Source: Candidatus Cloacimonadota bacterium (GTDB lineage: Bacteria > Cloacimonadota > Cloacimonadia > Cloacimonadales > TCS61). From it: a DNA stretch of 17,094 nt. A model generated the notes under the pieces. It saw nothing but the letters and a program-made list of their open reading frames with translations, did not search any database and was not told where the DNA came from. Each line of letters opens with the position of its first letter. Position 1 is the stretch's first letter. A program made the position numbers and the translations under genes. The stretch covers positions 1 to 17,094 of the forward strand of contig DAOUVH010000004.1 of the NCBI GenBank assembly GCA_030667725.1. Reading direction: 5' to 3'. Shown in pieces: positions 7,406-14,564 of this stretch.

Positions 7406-8623
7406 TCATGAAGAATAAGTTAGCAGATGAAGCATCCGCTTTTTATTATTTGCATAATTCATAGCTACTTCCTTTGTAATAATGCCTGCTTTATAATTTG
7501 TGAATAGCTCTTGTTCCATTGTTAACATACCCTTTCTTTTGCCCTCAGTTATCATCTGGTATATTTCACCAATATTCTTGTTTCGTATAGCAGCTTGAAC
7601 TGATGAATCTACTGAAAGAACTTCCTTAACCATAACAAGTTTGCCATGTTTGTCGGGTACGAGTTTTTGTGAAATTATCACTTTTAATGTATCAGCAAGT
7701 CGGAATCTAACACGTTCTTGTTCAAGTGGTGGAAACTCAGCGACAATACGGTGAAGGCTGTCCACAGCAGAACTTGTATGTAACGTAGAAAAAACCTTAT
7801 GTCCACTATCGGTTGCCTCTAAAACTGTTGCTATTGTTCCAGGATCCCTCATTTCTCCAACAACAATGATATCTGGGTCCTGTCTTAATGCTTGAATAGT
7901 TCCCTCTTGAAAACTTAAAACATCTTCACCAATTTCTCTATGTCTAACTATTGATTTAATAGAGTTATGAACATACTCTATTGGATTTCCGACTATAATA
8001 ATATGAGCATGATTCATCCTGTTGTTCATGTCTACTATAGAATCTAATGTGCTGCTTTTACCAGAACCTGTAATTCCTGTAACGAGGAATAATCCGGATT
8101 TCTCAAAATTAAGATCGAATCGTTTGTTAATAATTTCAGGGAAATTTAGTTGTTCAAGATCAAAAAGTTCTTGATTAATTCTACGAAAATTTGCAACCAA
8201 TGTATTACTTTCGTAATATATGTCACCACGAAAACGATTTGGTCGTTCACCTTTTTTAAGAATTAATCCCAAAGATATATCAACATTTTTGTTATTAAAT
8301 AACATTACTTTCTGATCATCGCTTAAAATGCTTAATAAAATAGCCGTTATTTCATCTTGTGTAAAACTAGGCACATCATCAGAGGGTGCTTTAGTACCAA
8401 AAACTCTATACCAGACCTTATTATTGGATCCTGGTCCACCAAAATCTATATCAGAAGCTTCAATTTCTCTCATATGGATCATTAAAGTACGCAAGCATTC
8501 GTATGCTTCTTCTTTCCATGCTGCGTTGAAGGCGATCATTTTATTGATGTTTTGGAATCTTGTTGTACCAGTGAGATATTCACTTAATGCAACTTGCATC
8601 TCAGATAAAAATGACAAACTCAT
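7406..8623 (-). CDS. pilT: PilT-like pilus retraction ATPase with altered Asp box
   Basis: A hexameric secretion ATPase of the PilT/PilU type, expected to disassemble the pilus. In the 405-aa protein from ATG 8623 I see Walker A GITGSGKSST (184-193), Walker B DPDIIVVGEMRD (249-260), the His box STLHTSSAVDSLHR and a PilT-like C-terminus with AIRN and GMLTMEQEL. The Asp box reads IIIVGNPIEYVH (about 208-219), where PilT normally has ILTIEDPIEFVH: Glu-Asp is replaced by Gly-Asn. PilT is usually about 345 aa; the extra length is N-terminal. ATG 8623 is chosen because GGAG (8630-8633) lies 6 nt before it; a TTG at 8635 would overlap that site. It is the first gene of the pilT-pilMN-pilOP-pilQ operon and ends in TGA. 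Whether it hydrolyses ATP normally is open. Confidence 0.9.
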   Translation of the reverse strand: MSLSFLSEMQVALSEYLTGTTRFQNINKMIAFNAAWKEEAYECLRTLMIHMREIEASDIDFGGPGSNNKVWYRVFGTKAPSDDVPSFTQDEITAILLSILSDDQKVMLFNNKNVDISLGLILKKGERPNRFRGDIYYESNTLVANFRRINQELFDLEQLNFPEIINKRFDLNFEKSGLFLVTGITGSGKSSTLDSIVDMNNRMNHAHIIIVGNPIEYVHNSIKSIVRHREIGEDVLSFQEGTIQALRQDPDIIVVGEMRDPGTIATVLEATDSGHKVFSTLHTSSAVDSLHRIVAEFPPLEQERVRFRLADTLKVIISQKLVPDKHGKLVMVKEVLSVDSSVQAAIRNKNIGEIYQMITEGKRKGMLTMEQELFTNYKAGIITKEVAMNYANNKKRMLHLLTYSS

Positions 8624-8667
8624 TATGAACTCCAAAATTTATGTAGATAAATCTTTTTCAATTACAA

Positions 8668-8695
8668 TAAATATGATTTTTAGTAATAGTGTCAA
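8668..8695 (-). promoter_or_regulatory. Sigma70-type promoter of the pilT-pilMN-pilOP-pilQ operon
   Basis: On the minus strand TTGACA (8690-8695) and TATTTA (8668-8673) are separated by 16 nt, about 45 nt before the pilT start. It lies in a 281-nt AT-rich gap (8624-8904). The rest of the gap shows no ORF, tRNA or clear terminator. This splits the pilus locus into two transcription units, although read-through from upstream is possible. Confidence 0.6.
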
Positions 8696-8904
8696 GTATA
8701 TTTTGTTAACTAATTAAATTTTATGGAGATATGGAATTGGAAATCAGTTACTATGTTATAACGGTAAACTCATAAAGACTTGAAATAAAAGGGAATATCG
8801 GGCAATAAATATGAGAAATGATAAATTGTGTGTTTTCTAACATAAAAAAGTTTACAATTACACGGAGTCTACAACACGATTATTTAGATAATTATTCGAA
8901 GGAA

Positions 8905-9756
8905 CTACTCTCCAGTAACTAGTTTTAACATTACAATTCTTTGAATAGCTTTACGCCATTTGAAATAAGAGCAATTTACGAGATTGATCATAAAACGTTT
9001 CAGTAATATCTCGCCTTTATAAGCAAAGAAATCCAATATTTTTTTCCTATCAAAATGTCTTACTGTAACTTCTGATTCAGCACGTAAAGTAACAATTGAA
9101 GATCCTGTAAGAATGAAGCTTTCTTCACCAGCAGAATCCCACTTCTGTAAGTAGTCAATAGTGGCATTATTATGCCATACAGAAACTTCTCCACTTTCTA
9201 CAATAACGATAGATCCGGAATTATCATCACCAATTGGAATATCGTCACCGATCTCATATTTTTTTTTCCTTCCTAAGGTCATAAAATCTACCTTCTCTTC
9301 CGGAGAGAAACCATGAAGTATGATGGGCTCACCTTTTTGGACTGTATCCGTTCCAGGTTCAAATGCTTTTTGTAATGGTCCGTAAAGGTCTCCTGAATGC
9401 TGGACTCCAGCTTTTACAACTTCGAAAAGTTCTTCCGAATTAATTGGCTTAGATAAGTATTGAAAAGCACCAGCATGTACAGCTTTAACAGCGCCCTCGA
9501 TGCTGGAAAAACCTGTAAGTATCACAACTACGGCAAGTGGTTGCTTCTGTTTGATCATTTTCATCAATTCTAATCCCCCGATCCGGGGCATAGCCATATC
9601 TATCAAAAACAGGTCGAATACATCGAAATCCATTTTATCGATAGCATCCTGTCCATCAACAGCTAAAGTAACATTATAACCTTCTTCTTCCAGAAGCTCT
9701 TTACATAATTCACGAATTGTCTGCTCATCATCAACAATTAATATATGCTTTTTCAT
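8905..9756 (-). CDS. Response regulator: receiver domain fused to a cyclic-nucleotide-binding-like domain
   Basis: Residues 1-120 are a complete CheY-like receiver: acidic pair D9/D10 in LIVDDE, phosphoacceptor D53 in LFLIDMAMP, T81 in VVILTG and K103 in YLSKP. Residues about 150-260 look like a CRP/cNMP-binding beta-roll (MTLGRKKKYEIGDDIP, GSIVIVESGEVSVWH, SIVTLRAESEVTVRHFDRKKIL). The Glu-Arg-containing phosphate-binding cassette that contacts cNMP is not recognisable, so ligand binding is uncertain. There is no helix-turn-helix, so it is probably not a direct transcription factor. It starts 3 nt after the kinase-like gene, with AGGGATAG overlapping that gene's stop, so the two are translationally coupled. 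In a pilus operon it may tune motor activity through protein contacts; that is inference. Confidence 0.85.
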   Translation of the reverse strand: MKKHILIVDDEQTIRELCKELLEEEGYNVTLAVDGQDAIDKMDFDVFDLFLIDMAMPRIGGLELMKMIKQKQPLAVVVILTGFSSIEGAVKAVHAGAFQYLSKPINSEELFEVVKAGVQHSGDLYGPLQKAFEPGTDTVQKGEPIILHGFSPEEKVDFMTLGRKKKYEIGDDIPIGDDNSGSIVIVESGEVSVWHNNATIDYLQKWDSAGEESFILTGSSIVTLRAESEVTVRHFDRKKILDFFAYKGEILLKRFMINLVNCSYFKWRKAIQRIVMLKLVTGE

Positions 9757-9759
9757 AAT

Positions 9760-10668
9760 CTATCCCTGTTGTTTATTACGTTCTTCTTGGATCAAATCCA
9801 GCTGTTTTAATTTTTGAAATTTTATCAATATCTCATTTATTTTATTTATTGCTTCAGTCATTTGATTACCAGCTTTCTCTAATTTTTCATCATTGTAATC
9901 ATTGGCAGCATTAATGATCCTGCGAATGGATAGAGAAATTATAGTAAGTGGATTATTTAGGTCGTGATCTAACCCGGAAATTAAGGCAGTTTCATGCACA
10001 ACTTCTTGATATTTTTCTAAAAGCTTCCTATTAGTTAGCAATTCTACTTCTATACCTGAAAGCTCAACTTTCTGATCAGTTAAAAACTCTGTGTTTCTTT
10101 TCGAAGAGGTAGAATACTGTTTCAGTATGTTGCTTATAAAACTCGAGATGAAAGCTATTCCACTAAAAAGACCTGTATAAGAGAGAAGGAAAATGGTTTG
10201 GGTTGGAATATCAGCCTTAAATTCCACTCCATCAACAGGACTTAACCAACCAAAGTTATACATTAAGATCAGTATCAGTAGGCACATGCTACCGATCATA
10301 GCAGCAAGTATACCCCCTGAATTCTCAATTGCCAGACTTGCAGTAATTACAGCGATCAAATATATCCATACAAAAGAACTATTCAATCCTCCGGTAAGAT
10401 GAACAACAATAGTAGCAAAAACAATATCAAGCACGATCTGCAAGGAGCTGAATAGAGGATTGGTTTTTATGATTTGAAGGTAAAATAGAATATTTAAAAT
10501 ACATATTCCCAGAAATGTTGCTACAAATATAACAATCGGGTAAGTCTGATTTACCTGAGTTACTCGTAATATCCCGATAGCAAAAAGGATTAAAACAATG
10601 AACCACCGTACTTTTGACCACCATTTATAAGTTTCAATTTCATGGTTTTCAATATTTAGTACGTTCAT
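9760..10668 (-). CDS. Histidine-kinase-like membrane protein lacking the catalytic ATPase domain
   Basis: A 302-aa protein with about six hydrophobic segments (roughly 21-37, 45-65, 75-90, 99-113, 118-138 and 158-180), like the PilS sensor region. A coiled coil follows (about 185-228), then a HisKA-type phosphoacceptor motif, SGLDHDLNNPLTIISLSIRR (H235), and the second dimerisation helix to about residue 290. It then stops. The N, G1 and G2 boxes of the HATPase domain are absent, and the next gene starts 3 nt later, so no catalytic domain is hidden in another frame. It could be a phosphorelay or scaffold protein phosphorylated by a kinase encoded elsewhere, passing phosphate to the adjacent receiver. 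A GATGAG-like site precedes ATG 10668. The HK-like architecture is clear; the function is inferred. Confidence 0.8.
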   Translation of the reverse strand: MNVLNIENHEIETYKWWSKVRWFIVLILFAIGILRVTQVNQTYPIVIFVATFLGICILNILFYLQIIKTNPLFSSLQIVLDIVFATIVVHLTGGLNSSFVWIYLIAVITASLAIENSGGILAAMIGSMCLLILILMYNFGWLSPVDGVEFKADIPTQTIFLLSYTGLFSGIAFISSFISNILKQYSTSSKRNTEFLTDQKVELSGIEVELLTNRKLLEKYQEVVHETALISGLDHDLNNPLTIISLSIRRIINAANDYNDEKLEKAGNQMTEAINKINEILIKFQKLKQLDLIQEERNKQQG

Positions 10669-10693
10669 TGTCTCATCAACTCATTATTAAAGA

Positions 10694-11602
10694 TTATTCA
10701 TCTTCAAATAAACTGAGAATTTTAAGACCATAATCTAAGCTCAGTGTTGCATCTTCAAATGCAGCAAGTATAGCAGCATAATCATAAGTTATTTGACAGT
10801 TACCAAGCACGATTACGTCGTTATAATGGATTCCTCCTTCCACGTAAACTGCTCCATCGAATCCATTATTGCCATTAATGAATAAATCTCCGGTAATCCA
10901 CATTACTCCTTCGAAAGAACCTCCGGAGAACTGAGCATCACCATCCACAATAAGTATTCCACTTCCTGTCCATGCTTCCGTCGTCACCATCAATTCACCA
11001 CCCTCACTAGCAAATGAAACCCAGGTTATATCTTCAAAACCCGCGGGGTTGTTGGGGGGATCTATAAAGTGATTATCAGCCAAAGAATCCATTTGTGCTT
11101 CTGTTACACCAAAAAATCCTTCAAAATCTAAAGGTGGATCGCAGTTCTCAATAATAGCACCTATAATATCTGCACTACCGCCCACATTGATTGATCCGTT
11201 TGCATACATAGCTCCTTGAGCATTAGTAGGAAACCTATTAAGCAAAGCAGTGCTTTTATGTTGGATTATATCAGCTTCACTATGATAGGTAGCATAAGAA
11301 TTAATTTCTATAGTGTCATTTGAGGTATTTACTGTATATTGAATACTGTCTATTGTGCCTTCCATAACTTCGAAATTAGTATATGTTTGTGTATTGGTCC
11401 CCGTAGATATTGGAACAGTTCCATCATTAATGTTCTTCATTCCGTATATCAGGGCTTCACGGCATAATGCTTTAGCCTGTAATTCTGCGAGATTACTGGA
11501 TGCAAGTTCCGGAACCTCCTCAGTTTTATCATGAACTGAAATAATGATTAATGCAAATATCGAACCTATTACTAATATGGCAACTATTAATAACTTACCC
11601 AT
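10694..11602 (-). CDS. Membrane-anchored beta-helix-like pilus-associated protein (PilX-like position)
   Basis: A 302-aa protein with an N-terminal hydrophobic helix (MGKLLIVAILVIGSIFALII) followed by a helical segment, as in pilins and PilX. The body has a repeating Gly-rich pattern: GAMYANGSINVGGSADIIGA (about 129-148) and, later, SGILIVDGDAQFSG, EGVMWITGDLFINGNNGFDG and GAVYVEGGI (about 213-258). This is reminiscent of bactofilin-like or short right-handed beta-helix folds. It has no G-F-x-x-x-E prepilin cleavage motif. A strong ribosome binding site (AAGGAGG, 6 nt before the ATG) is present. It lies after two small pilin-like genes and before the kinase-like gene. I do not recognise a named family with certainty. 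A role as a minor or tip pilus component, or a surface adhesin, is inferred from position and anchor. Confidence 0.72.
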   Translation of the reverse strand: MGKLLIVAILVIGSIFALIIISVHDKTEEVPELASSNLAELQAKALCREALIYGMKNINDGTVPISTGTNTQTYTNFEVMEGTIDSIQYTVNTSNDTIEINSYATYHSEADIIQHKSTALLNRFPTNAQGAMYANGSINVGGSADIIGAIIENCDPPLDFEGFFGVTEAQMDSLADNHFIDPPNNPAGFEDITWVSFASEGGELMVTTEAWTGSGILIVDGDAQFSGGSFEGVMWITGDLFINGNNGFDGAVYVEGGIHYNDVIVLGNCQITYDYAAILAAFEDATLSLDYGLKILSLFEDE

Positions 11603-11636
11603 AAACTTCCTCCTTATAATTTAATTTTTAATTGAT

Positions 11637-11708
11637 TTAATTATCCCAACTTAATATCTTGATCTTTTTACCATATATCATATTGAATATACTTAATAAT
11701 TTTCCCAT
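11637..11708 (-). CDS. Possible 23-aa peptide in the gap before the beta-helix-like gene
   Basis: Inside the 127-nt gap between two pilus genes is ATG 11708 with AAGAG 6 nt upstream. It encodes a 23-aa basic, hydrophobic peptide beginning MGKLLSIFNMIYGKK and ending SWDN. The next gene also begins MGKLL, so this could be a decayed copy of its start or a real small membrane peptide. The region is very AT-rich and chance is quite possible. Confidence 0.2.
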   Translation of the reverse strand: MGKLLSIFNMIYGKKIKILSWDN

Positions 11709-11729
11709 AATTAACTCTTTTTTAATTTA

Positions 11730-12326
11730 CTATAAATATAAATTTTTAAAATATTTCCAAAATACTATATTATGCCTGATAAATCTTTTATCAATATCAG
11801 GTTGATGCGTGTTATAGAAAAATGTAAGATTCACCTCAACAGAACGGATTAGACCATGATTAGAACCTGGAGAACTGATTATACTATTATTCACATCATA
11901 ATATGAGATTAACAATGAATCAGCCATCCAGAAAGGACCTGATATCGGATTAGACATATCATTTTGATAAACATATAACGGAAAACCATTGCTTGTTTGA
12001 CTTTCCTGTACAAAATAAAAAGTGTTAATACTAGAAGTAGGGTTTGTCCGTCCAAGAAACTTAAAACTATTTGAAGTGGCTTCGATTATTGGATCAGTAG
12101 CCGAAGGAACTCCTGCACCAACTTTGGATAATATGCTTTCTAAACCAGGTTGGTCTAAGCCTCCTACTTTCCTGCCTGTAATCAAATCTTCAGACATCTG
12201 GCTTAAACTGATCTGAAGTTGAGTATTGTAGCTTATCACCTGTATGTTGAAAAGTGCGCTGAATATCATCAGAAGGACTACGCTTCCAGCTATTGTTGCT
12301 CCTATGACATCTAATATGCTCGACAT
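11730..12326 (-). CDS. Pilin-like minor pilus protein (PilW-like position)
   Basis: A 198-aa protein with one N-terminal hydrophobic helix (MSSILDVIGATIAGSVVLLMIFSALFNIQ, about 3-28), then an amphipathic helix and a mixed beta-rich, exported-type body with aromatic residues. The layout is that of a minor pilin such as PilW, but there is no recognisable prepilin peptidase site (no Gly-Phe with Glu at +5). Its ATG follows the preceding pilin-like gene by 2 nt, with GAGG overlapping that gene's end, so the two are tightly coupled. The next hundred or so nucleotides downstream are AT-rich. No close family is recognised; the assignment rests on size, topology and position between pilB and the other pilus genes. 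Confidence 0.7.
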   Translation of the reverse strand: MSSILDVIGATIAGSVVLLMIFSALFNIQVISYNTQLQISLSQMSEDLITGRKVGGLDQPGLESILSKVGAGVPSATDPIIEATSNSFKFLGRTNPTSSINTFYFVQESQTSNGFPLYVYQNDMSNPISGPFWMADSLLISYYDVNNSIISSPGSNHGLIRSVEVNLTFFYNTHQPDIDKRFIRHNIVFWKYFKNLYL

Positions 12327-12328
12327 AA

Positions 12329-12763
12329 TTAAAATCCTCTATTAAAAAAAACTTTGCTGAATGGAGAACTCATCGTTCCAATGTATAAAGTATCCATTGT
12401 TGTCGATAAGCAATTAATGCGTACGTCTAATTTTTGAAATAAAGTATCTGAATAGGGTGTATTTCCTAAACTATCACAATAAGTTGAAGTAACTTGAATA
12501 TTATAAGTAACATTATTCACAATTCTGGTTTCACTAATATTAAAGTAATTTGAATGAATTTGTGTAAAATAAAAAACTGGAGGATCACCCAACAATTCAG
12601 ATTCAATTCTCTGAAAGTACCTGTCTGCAATTTTTTGTCCCTGTAAGTAAAGCATATTATCATAAACCAAAGCAGACTGATCAAGCATAATACTATAAGT
12701 ATTCAACAGCATAGTTGAAAAAAGCGCTAATGCTAATAAGACTAATAACATCTGTATATTCAT
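12329..12763 (-). CDS. Small pilin-like minor pilus protein (PilV-like position)
   Basis: A 144-aa protein with an N-terminal hydrophobic helix starting almost at the first residue (MNIQMLLVLLALALFSTMLL). A helical region with many Gln/Asp residues follows, then a short beta-rich body containing two Cys (in STYCDSLG and INCLSTT) that could form a disulfide. There is no leader or cleavage signature. GGAGG lies 8 nt before the ATG, inside the end of pilB, whose stop is 3 nt upstream; this indicates coupled translation. It resembles a minor pilin in size and topology only. No named family is recognised. Confidence 0.7.
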   Translation of the reverse strand: MNIQMLLVLLALALFSTMLLNTYSIMLDQSALVYDNMLYLQGQKIADRYFQRIESELLGDPPVFYFTQIHSNYFNISETRIVNNVTYNIQVTSTYCDSLGNTPYSDTLFQKLDVRINCLSTTMDTLYIGTMSSPFSKVFFNRGF

Positions 12764-12766
12764 GAT

Positions 12767-14551
12767 CTAATCCTCCGAAGTTGCGTAAGTTATTTCGGTA
12801 ACAGAAGTCATTCCTGTTCGAATTCTATCTAATCCGGAATCCATCAGGGATAGCATTCCTTGACCTTCAGCAATTTCACGGATATTATCTTCATCTATCT
12901 CTTCACCAGATTCTACAATAGCTTTTCGTATCTCAGGTGTAAAATATAATGCCTCACATATATTGGTTCTGCCTTTATATCCATTATTGCATTTTTTACA
13001 TCCCTTACCAGCTTCGAATATTTTACCAGATTGAAGCTCTTCTTCGGTAAGTCCCATATCAAGAGCTGCAGGCCATCTATCTTTTGAGATTGGTTTTTTG
13101 CAATTATTACATAATGTTCTTATTAAACGTTGTGCAATAATTATATTAATAGCGTAAGCTAGTAGGAAGGTTTCTACTCCCATTTTGTACATACGGGAAA
13201 TTGCACTGGGTGCATCGTTTGTATGCAATGTGGAAAAAGTAAGGTGTCCGGTATTTGCCAACTTAATAGCAATCTCAGCCGTGATTTTATCACGTATCTC
13301 ACCAACCATAACAACATCCGGGTCGTGACGAAGTATGGAACGGATGGCAGAATCAAATGTAAATCTATTCCCTATTTTTAGTTGTCTTGCACCTTTAATA
13401 TGGTATTCAACAGGATCTTCAACTGTTAGGACATTGATAGCAGGATCAATAATATGATAAAGTGCTGCCATCAAAGTTGTGGATTTTCCACTACCTGTAG
13501 GTCCTGTAACCAGAATGATGCCCTTGGATTTGCTAATAGATTTGAGAAAATCACTTTCAGCTTTAGTTTGGAAACCTAATTTTCTCAGGTCTGTGATAAC
13601 ATTTCTATCATCAATAGTCCTGATAACTACACTTTCAAATCTTCTTTCATATTCTGAAGATGTAATTGGTATTATTGAAACTCGAAAACGGATTAGGTGA
13701 TCATCGATCACTCTTTGCATGAATCCATCTTGAGCAGTATCTCTCTCAAAACGATCAACACCAACAGCTCTATCTTTCACAACAGCAGATATAGCTTCAG
13801 GAGAAGTCCTTTCCTGTCTATGCCAACTTATGAGTTTTCCATCAATTCTAAAATAAAAATCCACGGATGCTCTACGATATGGGATTATATGAACATCACT
13901 GGCACCTTTCCGCACAGCTTCTATTAAGCAACCTTCAAATAGATTTACAAGAAGACTTTTATTGATCTCATCATCAAGTGCATATTCATCAAGATCTGCT
14001 GTGGATTTTGATTCATCCATATCTTCAATTTGTTCTCCAGCTTCTTGAAGTAGATCCAAAAATTCATTTTTTTGTGGAGCGATGATACCAATTAATTCTT
14101 CCAGTGTTTTTAATTTACAATATGCAACCTCATATTTCTTGTATTCTGTTATAAGCGGTATCCGTTCAGTTACTTTATCTGTTGGGTCAGCTGCCAGAAC
14201 AACAAGTGTATTGCGTCTTCCATATGTTATCTGATAGGGAAGTATTTTTTTATAAAGTAATTCTTTTCTAAATTTTTCGGGGAATTTTAATAAAAGTTCC
14301 TTTGTATGTTTTATTTGATTAGAATCCAGATCATTTACATTAATTTCTATACAGCGGAAAGCATATAATTCTGCCACCAAACCATAAATTGCATGATGGT
14401 TAACCTTAAAATCATCAACTAGTATTTCACCTAATCCCCTGGGATTCGAAGGATCTTCTTCGGTCATTATGATTAGAGCTTTCTCCAATGTGTTTTGGTC
14501 AACAACCTCTTTCTTTAGTAATAACTGACCAAATCTGGATTTTCTGATCAA
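12767..14551 (-). CDS. pilB: PilB-type pilus extension ATPase
   Basis: The cytoplasmic motor that drives pilin polymerisation together with PilC. At 594 aa it has an N-terminal MshEN/GspE-N-like region (about 1-160, starting RFGQLLLKKEVVDQNTLEKAL) followed by the ATPase core. Core motifs are SDVHIIPYRR (218-227), Walker A GPTGSGKSTT (350-359), Asp box VEDPVEY (377-383), Walker B DPDVVMVGEIRD (410-421), His box STLHTNDAPSAISR (440-453) and a zinc-binding Cys set, CNNC (481/484) and CKKC (518/521). All catalytic motifs look intact, unlike the PilT in this locus. The start is TTG at 14551: AAGGAG (14557-14562) lies 5 nt before it, there is no nearby ATG, and the MshEN domain needs this N-terminus. 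It follows pilC by 13 nt. Confidence 0.95.
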   Translation of the reverse strand: MIRKSRFGQLLLKKEVVDQNTLEKALIIMTEEDPSNPRGLGEILVDDFKVNHHAIYGLVAELYAFRCIEINVNDLDSNQIKHTKELLLKFPEKFRKELLYKKILPYQITYGRRNTLVVLAADPTDKVTERIPLITEYKKYEVAYCKLKTLEELIGIIAPQKNEFLDLLQEAGEQIEDMDESKSTADLDEYALDDEINKSLLVNLFEGCLIEAVRKGASDVHIIPYRRASVDFYFRIDGKLISWHRQERTSPEAISAVVKDRAVGVDRFERDTAQDGFMQRVIDDHLIRFRVSIIPITSSEYERRFESVVIRTIDDRNVITDLRKLGFQTKAESDFLKSISKSKGIILVTGPTGSGKSTTLMAALYHIIDPAINVLTVEDPVEYHIKGARQLKIGNRFTFDSAIRSILRHDPDVVMVGEIRDKITAEIAIKLANTGHLTFSTLHTNDAPSAISRMYKMGVETFLLAYAINIIIAQRLIRTLCNNCKKPISKDRWPAALDMGLTEEELQSGKIFEAGKGCKKCNNGYKGRTNICEALYFTPEIRKAIVESGEEIDEDNIREIAEGQGMLSLMDSGLDRIRTGMTSVTEITYATSED

Positions 14552-14564
14552 AATATCTCCTTGA

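Noticed and set aside
8633..8635. TTG start 12 nt upstream of the chosen pilT ATG
   Set aside because: It would overlap the GGAG ribosome binding site that fits the ATG at 8623; nothing Shine-Dalgarno-like precedes the TTG.
8696..8904. Possible small RNA or gene in the gap between the receiver gene and pilT
   Set aside because: No stable hairpin, terminator or ORF with a start signal; only the pilT promoter at 8668-8695 can be supported.
9760..9800. Frameshift removing the ATPase domain of the histidine-kinase-like protein
   Set aside because: The receiver gene starts 3 nt after the stop with coupled signals, and no HATPase-like sequence exists in any frame nearby, so the domain is absent rather than shifted.
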